The notes under the pieces were generated by a model, which was given only the letters and a program-made list of their open reading frames with translations, did not search any database and had not been told where the DNA came from. Made by a program: the position numbers and the translations under genes. This document shows, one piece after another, positions 1-7,867 of a DNA stretch of 36,482 nt (position 1 is the stretch's first letter; every line of letters begins with the position of its first letter). The stretch is from Mycobacterium sp. (GTDB taxonomy: Bacteria > Actinomycetota > Actinomycetes > Mycobacteriales > Mycobacteriaceae). The DNA is taken from positions 1 through 36,482 of the forward strand of contig JAGQTO010000042.1 in assembly GCA_020439025.1 (NCBI GenBank). The letters are read 5' to 3'.

Positions 1-106
1 CGGAGGCGGGCGGGTCGAAAAACAGGGGGTGCGCGCGGCCCAGCACCTCACCGACCTAAGCCACCACCCCCCAAACAAAAACAAAACAATTATCAGCGAC
101 CCAGCC

Positions 107-140
107 CCACCCAAAAAAAAAAAAAATCGGAAAAGGGTGG
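107..140 (-). terminator. A/T-tract hairpin downstream of the split nuclease
   Basis: CCACCC at 107-112 and GGGTGG at 135-140 are perfect inverted arms around a loop that contains 14 consecutive A (113-126). On the minus strand the hairpin lies 15 bases after the nuclease stop codon, so it may end that transcript, although the T run is in the loop and not after the stem. Such a homopolymer is exceptional in DNA this rich in G and C. Nothing else that looks like a gene is visible in 1-154. Confidence 0.4.
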
Positions 141-154
141 CACCGCTACTGCGC

Positions 155-349
155 CTAAGCGTCTGTCTCCCCGAAGCAGGGTGGGCCCCACAATCCGCGG
201 CCGGCGGCGCGCGCTGACGCTTCGGCCGCGGCGATCTCGCCCGCTCGTTGCGGTGGCCGAGACCTGTCGAAAACGTAGCTTCGTGCTGCCCCTGCGGCCG
301 CCGCAAGAACGGAGTAGTCGCCCTGGTCGGTCTCGACATAGGCCAGAGT
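155..349 (-). pseudogene. 3' half of a secreted SNase-type nuclease, split by the element
   Basis: Read on the minus strand from 349 to the TAG at 155-157, this gives 64 residues that begin TLAYVETD and run through SYVFDRSRPP to AAGRGLWGPPCFG. That is the classic end of staphylococcal nuclease (thermonuclease) domains, where YGRTLAYV leads into a helix and a final GLWG. There is no start codon. The missing 5' half is at 15480-15806 and ends exactly with DRYGRT. Joining the two at the shared ACT (Thr) codon restores one uninterrupted frame of 172 residues. The C-terminal helix is needed for the nuclease fold, so neither half should be active. The identification of the domain is from recalled family motifs; the frame restoration is seen directly. 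Confidence 0.9.
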
Positions 350-353
350 GCGG

Positions 354-366
354 TTAACTGCACTTG
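354..366 (+). repeat. Left terminal inverted repeat of the element
   Basis: TTAACTGCACTTG lies 4 bases inside the left boundary. Its counterpart at the right end, read on the minus strand (15480-15468), is TTATCTGCACTAG, identical at 11 of 13 positions. Such short imperfect inverted arms are what a tyrosine recombinase would bind at the two ends. Confidence 0.6.
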
Positions 367-384
367 GGGGTCCACCACTTGGGG
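361..384 (+). repeat. Subterminal direct repeat CACTTGGGG
   Basis: CACTTGGGG occurs at 361-369 and again at 376-384, a 15-base period, between the element's left end and the first recombinase gene. The first copy overlaps the terminal repeat. These may be additional recombinase-binding sites or part of the tnpA promoter region. Confidence 0.45.
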
Positions 385-456
385 CTGTGCAATCCCAGCT
401 TGTCGGTCGGTGCGTTTAGCCTCCAAGCAGATTGACCTTCCAGACCAGGGGCTGCG

Positions 457-1683
457 ATGGACGATGGAATCGAACCGAGACCAGTCGAAACTCTCGATGT
501 GCCAAGGGTCGGTGCGGTCTTGCGCGGCGACACCGGCTCGTTGCCGTGGCGGATGGTTGATGGGTCCGGTGCCGGTGTCGACCATGTCAATGTTTGGTTG
601 GCTGACCTCGATGCAAGCGACTGCTCGCCTGCAACGTTGCGGGCGTATGCGTACGACCTCCTGAGTTGGACTCGGTTCCTTGGCGTACTTCAGGTTTCAT
701 GGGCGCAGGCAACCCGGGCTGAAGTCCGGGACTGGGTGCGGTGGTACCGGTGCCGGGAGAATCCTCAACGACGACGCAGCTCGTCGAGTTCGGATAGTCA
801 CCGACCAACTCCCGGTTCTGTTAACGAGCGCACCGGGAAGCCGTACCTGGAATCCTCGTACACGCGGTCGTCGATGAATCGCCGGCTCTCCTCGCTGAGC
901 GGCTTCTACGAGTTCGCCCTCGAATCAGATCTGGGGCCGCTCATCAATCCGGTACCGAAATCGCGCGCCGACCTCACCAGGCTCGATGCGCACCGTCAAC
1001 ACTTCGACAGTCCGCGACCTGAGAAGCGTGCGCCTTATCGGCAGAAGCTGGTGGACCGTGCGCCGCGCGCGCTCAGCGACGCCCTGTACGAGGAGGTATT
1101 CACCTCGCTGAGAACCAACCGGGACCGCGCCATCGTCGCCACGGCGATTTCCTCTGGACTGCGCGCCAGTGAACTGCTCAGCATGCGCCGCGGGATGCTC
1201 CATGCTGCCGACCATACGGCCGACATAATCCCGAAGGGCGGCAACGGAAGTCGGGTTTTGGTCCGTATCAGTCCCGCCGCGTATCTCTGGATCGCCCGCT
1301 ACCTTGCTGAGCGCCCCGCAGGGCCGCCGGAAGAGTCGGTCTGGATGACATTGCGGGGCACTCCACGGCCCCTGAGCTATTGGGCCATGCGACAGATCCT
1401 CGAGCGCAGTAACGCGCTGCTCGGGTCCAACGTCACGATGCACGATTTCCGACACACTTTCTGCATGCGTCTCGCCCAGGACGAGAACATGACCATCGCG
1501 GAGATGCAGGAGCTGATGCGGCACGCATCGATCGCCAGCACCACCCGCTACCTGCGACCCAGCGTCACCGAACTCATCGACAAACTCGACCAACACTGGA
1601 ACCGGCCACCTGCACCTCCACCCGCCCCAGCGAAAGGCTATGCCGCAGAAGACCTCCACGTGCTGTTCGGGCGGGACTCCTGA
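457..1683 (+). CDS. tnpA: Tyrosine recombinase, TnpA-like
   Basis: A 408-residue site-specific recombinase that should cut and rejoin the element's ends through a covalent phosphotyrosine intermediate. An N-terminal SAM-like DNA-binding region (about 40-160) precedes the catalytic domain, which shows the full set of active residues: Arg236 (GLRASE), Lys260, His329 and Arg332 (HDFRHTF), His355 and nucleophile Tyr365 (RHASIASTTRYL). The length and the position first from the left end fit TnpA of the Tn554 family (about 360 residues). The ATG at 457 is the first start that includes the N-terminal domain. The stop TGATG shares one base with the next start, so the two recombinases are translationally coupled. 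An ordinary phage integrase is less likely because of the tandem partner. Confidence 0.88.
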   Translation: MDDGIEPRPVETLDVPRVGAVLRGDTGSLPWRMVDGSGAGVDHVNVWLADLDASDCSPATLRAYAYDLLSWTRFLGVLQVSWAQATRAEVRDWVRWYRCRENPQRRRSSSSSDSHRPTPGSVNERTGKPYLESSYTRSSMNRRLSSLSGFYEFALESDLGPLINPVPKSRADLTRLDAHRQHFDSPRPEKRAPYRQKLVDRAPRALSDALYEEVFTSLRTNRDRAIVATAISSGLRASELLSMRRGMLHAADHTADIIPKGGNGSRVLVRISPAAYLWIARYLAERPAGPPEESVWMTLRGTPRPLSYWAMRQILERSNALLGSNVTMHDFRHTFCMRLAQDENMTIAEMQELMRHASIASTTRYLRPSVTELIDKLDQHWNRPPAPPPAPAKGYAAEDLHVLFGRDS

Positions 1684-4061
1684 TGCCGCGGGTTCTCACT
1701 CGTGCACAGTCAATGCAGAGTTCGTCCGCGTTCGCTAACCACCCCGTCGAGGTGTTGCCGCCGCTGTCGCCGACCCCCGAGGACCATCCGTGGTTCGGAA
1801 ACACCGTCACCGCCACGGAGCGCGAGCGCACCATCACCGCCGGGCTTCCACTGGTGATGGCGCGGATGAGTGAGAAGTACCGCAGTGAGGCGGAAGCCCG
1901 CAGCGGCGCCCGACTCTGGCTGAGCAGGTTGCTGGACTGGCTGGAGGGCTACGCCGGCGAAAGCTATCAAGATCGTTGGATTGCCAGCGATTCCGACAAC
2001 CAGCCGAAGGCGTGGTGTCCCGCCTTGTCGACAGGATCGCACACACGGCTCGGAGCACGGCTGTCCATCAACGCACTCATTCTGCTCGGCGTCATTCGCC
2101 CGGGCTACGACTGGCTGATCGAGAACAAGCAGGCCCGTTTCTACCGCGACTGGACAACCACCCACGAACCAGAGGCCTGGGATCGCTACTTCGCCGCCGC
2201 GCAGCAGGAAGGCGCACCCGAAGTGAAGAAATGGCGAACCGTCACCCACCTGGTACGCATCAGCATCGTCAACGGACTGCCGATCACCGAGCTGCACAGC
2301 CGCCACGTGTTGGCCTATCGAGACTTTCTGACCTCGACAGGCAGGATGCCGGGCGACCTTCACGCCATGTGGCATTACGGCCGCCGCGGCGGACTCTTCG
2401 CCGGCGAAGCCGACGATCTACGGCGTTATCTCATCGCCAAACGCCTCACTCCCACCGAACTGGTCGACCGCTTCGACGTGCGAGCCCCCAGCGTTCGCAG
2501 GCTTCTAATCGCCTACCTCGCTGAGATCGCCGTCGGCCAGGACTACGCCAGCCTCGACGGCACCAGCCGAAACCTCGTGAAGCTGTTCTGGAAGCCCATC
2601 GAAGACGCCAATCCCGGCATCGACACGATCAGCCTGACCAAAGCTCAAGCAGCCGAGTGGAAAGAGTGGTTGCGCACCAAACCGGACGGCACACCGCGCC
2701 GCCACGCCGAGAGCATCCTCGGAGCAGTCCGCAGCTTCTACCTCGACGTGGCCGCCTGGGCCCACGAGGATCCCTCGACGTGGGCACATTGGGCTGTCTC
2801 ATGTCCGGTCAGCATCCGCGACGTACGAGGGCAGCAGAAGCGCCGGGCCCAGCGGGCGCATCGCATGCAAGCACGCACCCGCACGCTCGCCCCGCACATC
2901 GATGCACTCGTCGCCGCAGCCCACCGCGCCTATCTGCAGGCCACCGAGTTGCAAGACATCTCCAAGACCGCGCCGGTCGGCGAACCCTTCGCCGTGCAGG
3001 GGAGCACCTACATCAAGCACGCATCGGGCAAGCAGGCCGATCGAGTGCGCATCAATGCCCTGCAAGATGGAACGGAGAAGCGAGTCGACATCCCCTACAC
3101 CGTCACCCGCGCCTTCATGACCTGGACGATCATCGAAATTCTGCGCCACACCGGTATCCGGATCGAAGAGATGCTCGAACTGACCCATCTGAGCGTCAAG
3201 CAGTACCGCAAGCCCGATGGCACGGTAATCCCGCTCCTACAGATCGCGCCCAGCAAGACCGATCAAGAGCGGATATTTCCCTGCTGCCCAGAGTTGACCA
3301 CCACCTTGGCGCGACTGGTCGAGTTCATCAGCATTGACGGCCGCGTCCCCCTGTGCTGCCGCATCGACACACAGGAACGCCAGGTGTCGGCGCCGCTGCC
3401 GCATCTGATTCAGATCCGCGAGGGCGGCCGGTCACGGGTCATCAACCAATGCACAATCCGAAAATGGTTGTCCGAACTCGCCAACAACATGGCTTTGACG
3501 GACACCGACGGTACGGCGCTGCACTTCACGCCCCATGACTTCCGCCGGATCTTCATTACCGACATCGTCAACGCCGGCTTTCCCATCCACCTGGCCGCAC
3601 AGATTGTGGGCCACAACAACATCGAGGTCACCCGCGGCTACACCGCTGTCTATCAGAAAGATGTCTTCGAGGCGTACGACCGCTTTATCGACAACCGCAG
3701 ACAGGCGCGGCCGTCGGCCGAGTACCGTGAGCCCACGCAAGCCGAATGGGACGAATTCATCCAACACTTCGGGCAGCGCAAGATCGCGCTCGGCAACTGC
3801 CACCGACCCTACGGATCTGACTGCACCCACGAACACGCCTGCCTCCGATGTGATTTCTGCGAAGTCGAACCGACCCAGGCTGCAAGGCTCGACGCCATTC
3901 GCGACAACCTTCGCGCCCAAGTAGACGAAGCCCAAAAGAACAAGTGGCTGGGCGACGTTAACCAACTACGCATCACCATCGAGCACGCCGACCGCAAGGC
4001 GGCGAGACTGGCAGCCTTAACCGAAGCATCACCGGAACTCATTGTCCCGCACACATCCTGA
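1683..4061 (+). CDS. tnpB: Large tyrosine recombinase, TnpB-like
   Basis: A 792-residue recombinase, partner of the upstream one. The first 400 or so residues carry no motif I recognise and probably bind DNA or the partner. The catalytic domain lies at about 470-665 with Arg493 (TGIRIEEM), Lys525, His618 and Arg621 (HDFRR), His644 and Tyr653 (GHNNIEVTRGYT). After it comes a cysteine cluster, C706, C714, C720, C723 and C726, that looks like a metal-binding site, then a basic coiled-coil tail. A large second recombinase with a C-terminal Cys cluster is typical of Tn554 TnpB (about 630 residues). Translation is coupled by a TGATG overlap. The stop is 40 bases from the convergent ATPase gene, leaving no room for a tnpC. 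Confidence 0.87.
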   Translation: MPRVLTRAQSMQSSSAFANHPVEVLPPLSPTPEDHPWFGNTVTATERERTITAGLPLVMARMSEKYRSEAEARSGARLWLSRLLDWLEGYAGESYQDRWIASDSDNQPKAWCPALSTGSHTRLGARLSINALILLGVIRPGYDWLIENKQARFYRDWTTTHEPEAWDRYFAAAQQEGAPEVKKWRTVTHLVRISIVNGLPITELHSRHVLAYRDFLTSTGRMPGDLHAMWHYGRRGGLFAGEADDLRRYLIAKRLTPTELVDRFDVRAPSVRRLLIAYLAEIAVGQDYASLDGTSRNLVKLFWKPIEDANPGIDTISLTKAQAAEWKEWLRTKPDGTPRRHAESILGAVRSFYLDVAAWAHEDPSTWAHWAVSCPVSIRDVRGQQKRRAQRAHRMQARTRTLAPHIDALVAAAHRAYLQATELQDISKTAPVGEPFAVQGSTYIKHASGKQADRVRINALQDGTEKRVDIPYTVTRAFMTWTIIEILRHTGIRIEEMLELTHLSVKQYRKPDGTVIPLLQIAPSKTDQERIFPCCPELTTTLARLVEFISIDGRVPLCCRIDTQERQVSAPLPHLIQIREGGRSRVINQCTIRKWLSELANNMALTDTDGTALHFTPHDFRRIFITDIVNAGFPIHLAAQIVGHNNIEVTRGYTAVYQKDVFEAYDRFIDNRRQARPSAEYREPTQAEWDEFIQHFGQRKIALGNCHRPYGSDCTHEHACLRCDFCEVEPTQAARLDAIRDNLRAQVDEAQKNKWLGDVNQLRITIEHADRKAARLAALTEASPELIVPHTS

Positions 4062-4065
4062 CGGC

Positions 4066-4089
4066 CAGAAGCAACGCTCCGCCCTTCTG
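4066..4089. terminator. Possible terminator between convergent genes
   Basis: CAGAAG at 4066-4071 and CTTCTG at 4084-4089 are inverted arms with a 12-base loop between the converging tnpB and ATPase genes. The stem is short and has no clear T run, so this is a weak candidate. Confidence 0.25.
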
Positions 4090-4101
4090 ACGTCTTTCTC
4101 G

Positions 4102-6054
4102 TTAGCCAGTGGCCGCAGCGACCCGAACACCGTCCCGTGCGGCAGCCGTAGCCTCGCCGAGGGGTTTGGTGCGGCCCGCGCGCACTCCGTTGGCGATGAC
4201 GACGATTTCAGCGAGTTCGTGCACGGCCACGACGGCTGCCAGTCCGAGTACTCCGGTGAGAGCGAGCGGGATGAGTATCGTGATCAGTCCGAGGGATAGG
4301 CCGACGTTTTGCAGCATGATGCGCCGGGCGCGCCGCGCGTGGGCGAGGGCTTGGGTGAGGTGGCGCAGGTCTTCACCCATGAGGGCGACGTCAGCGGTTT
4401 CGATGGCCACGTCGGTGCCCATCGCCCCCATGGCGATGCCCAGGTCGGCGGTGGCCAGAGCGGGAGCGTCGTTGACCCCGTCACCGACCATGGCGGTCGA
4501 AGATTGTTGGCGCAGTTGAGCGATCAGGGTGGCTTTATCTTCGGGTCGCAGGTCGGCATGCACGGCGTCGATCCCGACCTGTGTGGCCAGTGCGGTGGCG
4601 GTCGCTGAGTTGTCGCCGGTCAACATCGCCACCCGATACCCGCCGCGGCGCAACGCCGCGACCACCTGGGCGGCTTCGGGGCGCAGTTCGTCGCGCACCG
4701 CGATCGCGCCGATCAGCTGGTCGTGGTCTTCGACGAGGACCGCGGTGGCCCCGGCCGCCTGCATGGCCGCGACCTGGTCGGCCAGCGGGCCGGCATCGAG
4801 CCAGCCGGGCCGCCCCAGCCGCAACCGGCGGCCATCGCGGTGGCCGGTCAGCCCGGCACCGGTGACCGCCTCGACATCCTCGGCCGGGCGGACCGGGCCA
4901 TCGGTGGCGGCGAGAATCGCTGCGGCCAAGGGATGTTCGCTGCGCGCCTCCAACCCGGCCGCCACGTCGAGCACCTGTTCGCGGGTGGCGCCGTTGGTGG
5001 TGGCCACCTCGATCACTGTAGGCTTGTTGGCGGTCAAGGTGCCGGTCTTATCCAGCGCGATGGTGCGCACCGCGCCGAGGGCTTCCAGCGCGGCCCCGCC
5101 TTTGACCAGGACACCGAGCTTGCTGGCCGCGCCGATCGCGGCGACCACGGTCACCGGCACCGAAATCGCCAGGGCACACGGCGACGCCGCCACTAACACG
5201 ACCAGGGCCCGTTCGATCCACACCAACGGATCACCCAGCACGGACCCGATGGCAGCGATCAGGGCGGCGGCCACCATGATCGCCGGCACCAGGGGTTTGG
5301 CGATCCGGTCGGCCAGGCGCTGGGCGTCACCTTTACGGGACTGCTCGGCTTCCACGATCGCCACGATCCGGGCCAGCGAGTTATCCGCGGCGGTGCTGGT
5401 GACCTCGACCTCCAGCACGCCGGTGCCGTTGATCGACCCGGCGAACACCTCATCACCGGGCCCGGCTTCCACCGGTACGGATTCGCCGGTGATCGCCGAA
5501 ACATCCAGGGCGGTGCGCCCCGACACGATGGTGCCGTCGGTGGCCAGGCGTTCGCCGGGTTTGACCAGCATCCGATCGCCGACCCGCAACTCGCTTGGGG
5601 TGATGGTGGTTTCGGTGCCGTTGCGCAGGACGGTGGCCTGATCGGGGACCAGGGACAGCAACGCGCGCAGGCCGCGGCGGGTGCGGGCCAGTGAGTATTC
5701 TTCGAGGCCCTCGCTGATGGAGAACAGGAACGCCAGCATGGCGGCCTCGCCGACCTCGCCGAGGATCACCGCACCGACGGCGGCGATCGTCATCAGCGTG
5801 CCGACCCCGATCTGGCCTTTGGCCAGCCGCCGCAGGGTGGAGGGCACGAACGTCGCAGCCCCGACCGCCAACGCCAGCGCGTACAGGCCGGTCTCGACCG
5901 GCCGCGGCCCGTCGGCCCAGCCCACGACGTAGCCGGCCAGCAGCAGCACCCCGGCCGCGGCGGCGGCGCGCAGTTCGCTGACCTCCCAGAGCCGTTCGGG
6001 TTCGCGTTCGTCCTCGTCGCGGTCGTCGTTGCCGCAGCCGCACGCCTCGCTCAT
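4102..6054 (-). CDS. P1B-type heavy-metal translocating ATPase
   Basis: A 650-residue inner-membrane pump that would export a soft metal ion at the cost of ATP. The N-terminus is a short Cys/acidic segment (ACGCGNDDRDEDE) in place of a folded HMA domain. After paired membrane helices come the actuator TGES (189-192), the membrane metal site SPC (291-293), phosphorylation motif DKTGT (335-339), the HP of SEHP (374-375), TGDN (479-482), GDGVND (524-529) and a last-helix HELAE (612-616). SPC in place of CPC argues against a classic CadA or copper pump and resembles P1B-4 or mycobacterial CtpG/CtpD-like pumps. The start at 6054 gives an ATGA overlap with the upstream CmtR-like gene, so the pump is co-transcribed with its repressor. 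The regulator suggests cadmium or lead as substrate; that is inference. Confidence 0.93.
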   Translation of the reverse strand: MSEACGCGNDDRDEDEREPERLWEVSELRAAAAAGVLLLAGYVVGWADGPRPVETGLYALALAVGAATFVPSTLRRLAKGQIGVGTLMTIAAVGAVILGEVGEAAMLAFLFSISEGLEEYSLARTRRGLRALLSLVPDQATVLRNGTETTITPSELRVGDRMLVKPGERLATDGTIVSGRTALDVSAITGESVPVEAGPGDEVFAGSINGTGVLEVEVTSTAADNSLARIVAIVEAEQSRKGDAQRLADRIAKPLVPAIMVAAALIAAIGSVLGDPLVWIERALVVLVAASPCALAISVPVTVVAAIGAASKLGVLVKGGAALEALGAVRTIALDKTGTLTANKPTVIEVATTNGATREQVLDVAAGLEARSEHPLAAAILAATDGPVRPAEDVEAVTGAGLTGHRDGRRLRLGRPGWLDAGPLADQVAAMQAAGATAVLVEDHDQLIGAIAVRDELRPEAAQVVAALRRGGYRVAMLTGDNSATATALATQVGIDAVHADLRPEDKATLIAQLRQQSSTAMVGDGVNDAPALATADLGIAMGAMGTDVAIETADVALMGEDLRHLTQALAHARRARRIMLQNVGLSLGLITILIPLALTGVLGLAAVVAVHELAEIVVIANGVRAGRTKPLGEATAAARDGVRVAAATG

Positions 6055-6428
6055 CGTGTTGCCTTCTTCCGCGTGGTGGGGTGGCCGTAGTTGGGGCACA
6101 ACGCGACCGCGTTGCCGGTGGCCTCCAGGACCGCTTCGGCGGCGCGAAACATCTCCAACAGTTCCGGGCGGGCCAGTCGGTACACCGAGGCCCGGCCCTG
6201 CGGCCGGTAATCGACCAGGCCGCAGTCGCGCAGGCAGGCCAGATGCGCCGACACCGTCGACTGCGCCAACCCCAGCTCGCCGGTCAGATCCACCACCCGG
6301 GCCTCACTTACGGCCAGGCGGCGCAGGATCGCCAACCGGGTGCCATCGGACAGGCTGTGAAACAACGCCGTCGCCGCATCCAAGCTCCCGCACACCGGGG
6401 CCTCGACCACACCACTTTTCATCGCCAC
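6051..6428 (-). CDS. cmtR: CmtR-like Cd(II)/Pb(II)-sensing ArsR/SmtB repressor
   Basis: A 125-residue winged-helix metalloregulator. The recognition region reads STVSAHLACLRDCGLV, closely matching M. tuberculosis CmtR, where the two cysteines of HLSCLRGCGLV (Cys57, Cys61) plus Cys102 bind Cd or Pb. Here the equivalents are Cys65, Cys69 and Cys111; Cys13 is extra. Metal binding should release the promoter and induce the downstream pump. The gene overlaps the pump by ATGA. A GTG at 6428 is chosen because a promoter at 6435-6465 would place the transcript start on it, giving a leaderless message of a kind common in mycobacteria; ATG at 6422 is the alternative. The three-cysteine match makes CmtR more likely than an arsenic-type ArsR. 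Confidence 0.87.
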   Translation of the reverse strand: MAMKSGVVEAPVCGSLDAATALFHSLSDGTRLAILRRLAVSEARVVDLTGELGLAQSTVSAHLACLRDCGLVDYRPQGRASVYRLARPELLEMFRAAEAVLEATGNAVALCPNYGHPTTRKKATR

Positions 6429-6465
6429 ACGACGATGATAGCGTCACACATCATTGATCGGTCAA
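6429..6465 (-). promoter_or_regulatory. Promoter and operator of the cmtR-ATPase operon
   Basis: On the minus strand TTGACC (6465-6460) and TATCAT (6440-6435) form -35 and -10 boxes with a 19-base spacer; transcription would begin near 6428, at the GTG codon. ATGAT (6435-6439) and ATCAT (6450-6454) are inverted arms with 10 bases between, placed over the -10 box, so they may be the CmtR operator. The same 108-base gap must also serve the divergent gene at 6537. Confidence 0.4.
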
Positions 6466-6536
6466 GCCGGGCAACATCGCCAAGCAACGATGCCGGGGTG
6501 GGTTTAGTCAAGCCGGCCGGGAAGGGAGCGTGCGCG

Positions 6537-7166
6537 ATGGCCTATGCGGCGCTGGGCTTGTTTGTGGTGTTGATGCTGGTGATCGGGGCGTGGCGGCGCC
6601 GGATTCAGCTGGCCCGCACCGGCGACAGCGGCAACCGGCGCGGTTGGCGCCCCGAGCCGACGCTGGAGTGGTGGGCGCTGGCGGTCGCCGATGTGGGGTA
6701 TCTGCTGGTGGGGGTCGGGGCACCGGCCGCCGCCCTGGCCGGCCTGTCTGCCCTGGGCGTTTTCGACCGCGGATGGGTGCAGGGGTTCGGGGTCGTGGTC
6801 GTGGCCGGCGGGATCGTGCTGACCTTGGTCGCGCAGTTGGGGTTGGGGGCGTCGTGGCGGATCGGGGTCGACGACACCGAAACCACCGAGCTGGTCACCA
6901 CCGGCCCGTTCGCGTTGGTGCGCAACCCGATCTTCACCGCGCTGCTGGCCACCTTGATCGGCCTGGCTCTGATGGTGGGCAACCTGGTGGCGATCGCCGG
7001 GCTGGTGATCGCGGTCGTCGGGATCGAGGTGCAGGTGCGTGGGGTGGAGGAACCCTATCTGCGCCGGGTCCATGGCCGCGCCTACACCGACTACGCCGCT
7101 ACGGTGGGCCGCTTCCTGCCGTGGATCGGCCGCATCCGCGATCATCAGATGATGCGGGGCCGATGA
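6537..7166 (+). CDS. ICMT-like integral membrane methyltransferase, copy 1
   Basis: A 209-residue protein with about five hydrophobic segments (4-20, 48-70, 83-103, 133-150, 150-166). Conserved features of the isoprenylcysteine carboxyl methyltransferase/phospholipid methyltransferase group are present: GPFALVRNP (123-131), EEPYL (171-175) and a terminal YTDYAATVGRFLPW. These enzymes move a methyl from SAM to a lipid-associated substrate in the membrane; the actual substrate is unknown. The ATG at 6537 is preceded by GGAAGGGA (6519-6526). It opens a plus-strand operon, overlapping the next gene by ATGA, and is divergent from the CmtR operon. A second copy at 9205 lines up with it without gaps through the conserved half. 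Confidence 0.8.
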   Translation: MAYAALGLFVVLMLVIGAWRRRIQLARTGDSGNRRGWRPEPTLEWWALAVADVGYLLVGVGAPAAALAGLSALGVFDRGWVQGFGVVVVAGGIVLTLVAQLGLGASWRIGVDDTETTELVTTGPFALVRNPIFTALLATLIGLALMVGNLVAIAGLVIAVVGIEVQVRGVEEPYLRRVHGRAYTDYAATVGRFLPWIGRIRDHQMMRGR

Positions 7167-7867
7167 TGTTGCCCGACACCACCATTGACTTCACCACGGT
7201 GGAGGTGACGGTGGCCTTCGTCGACTTGGCCGGCTACAGCGTGCTCACCGAGGCCTGCGGCGATCGCGAGGCCGCGTGGTTGGCGGCGCGGCTGGCCGAC
7301 CTCGCCCACGCCGCCGTCGGGCCCGGGGTGCAGGTGGTGAAGACGATTGGGGATGCGGTCATGCTGGCCGCCGCCACCCCCAGCCAGATGATGGCCACGA
7401 TCACCGTCCTGGCCGACCGGGTGGCCGCTGCCGACGGATTTCTGCCGATACGGGCCGGCAGCCACCACGGGCCCGCCATCGGTCGCGGCGGCGATTTCTT
7501 TGGGCATGCGGTCAATATCGCCGCCCGCATCACCGCCCTGGCCGGCGCCGGCGACGCGGTGGTGACCGACGCGATCGTGCCGGCGGCCACCGGGATCGGG
7601 TTGCCCACCACACCGATCGGTGCGCCGGTGCTGCGCAATATCACCACCGCGGTCCCACTGCACCGGATCGCGCTGGCCGCGGCCCGTTATCCGCGTGACC
7701 CGGTCTGCGGCATGCGTATCGACCCGGCGACCGCACCCGCTCACCGCCACCACGGCGGCCGGGATTGGTGGTTCTGCTCGGCCGACTGCGCCGACCGATA
7801 CGCCAGCACCCCACGCCTCTACACATCACCCGCCGCGATCATCACCGGTGAACGGCTGCGGACATGA
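7163..7867 (+). CDS. Class III nucleotidyl cyclase domain fused to a YHS domain
   Basis: A 234-residue two-domain protein. Residues 12-170 are a class III adenylate/guanylate cyclase core: metal-binding Asp21 (FVDLAGYS) and Asp64 (KTIGDAVM), Lys60, Asp111 (GGDFFGHAVN) and transition-state Asn118 and Arg122 (VNIAAR) are all there, so it could be active as a homodimer. Residues 177-218 are a YHS domain (DPVCGMRIDP, then WWFCSADCADRY) with Cys182, Cys205 and Cys209, a small fold linked to metal-handling proteins. A cyclase carrying its own likely metal-sensing domain inside a metal operon is unusual. It starts at ATG 7163 (ATGA overlap with the preceding gene; a second ATG follows directly) and overlaps the next gene by ATGA. 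Confidence 0.85.
   Translation: MMLPDTTIDFTTVEVTVAFVDLAGYSVLTEACGDREAAWLAARLADLAHAAVGPGVQVVKTIGDAVMLAAATPSQMMATITVLADRVAAADGFLPIRAGSHHGPAIGRGGDFFGHAVNIAARITALAGAGDAVVTDAIVPAATGIGLPTTPIGAPVLRNITTAVPLHRIALAAARYPRDPVCGMRIDPATAPAHRHHGGRDWWFCSADCADRYASTPRLYTSPAAIITGERLRT

Noticed and set aside
248..664. A forward gene across the element's left end
   Set aside because: It overlaps both the nuclease 3' half and the tnpA start in other frames, which have clear family motifs.
4042..4299. An 85-residue frame after tnpB as the missing tnpC
   Set aside because: It lies antisense to the conserved end of the metal ATPase, has no family features and is shorter than TnpC (about 125).
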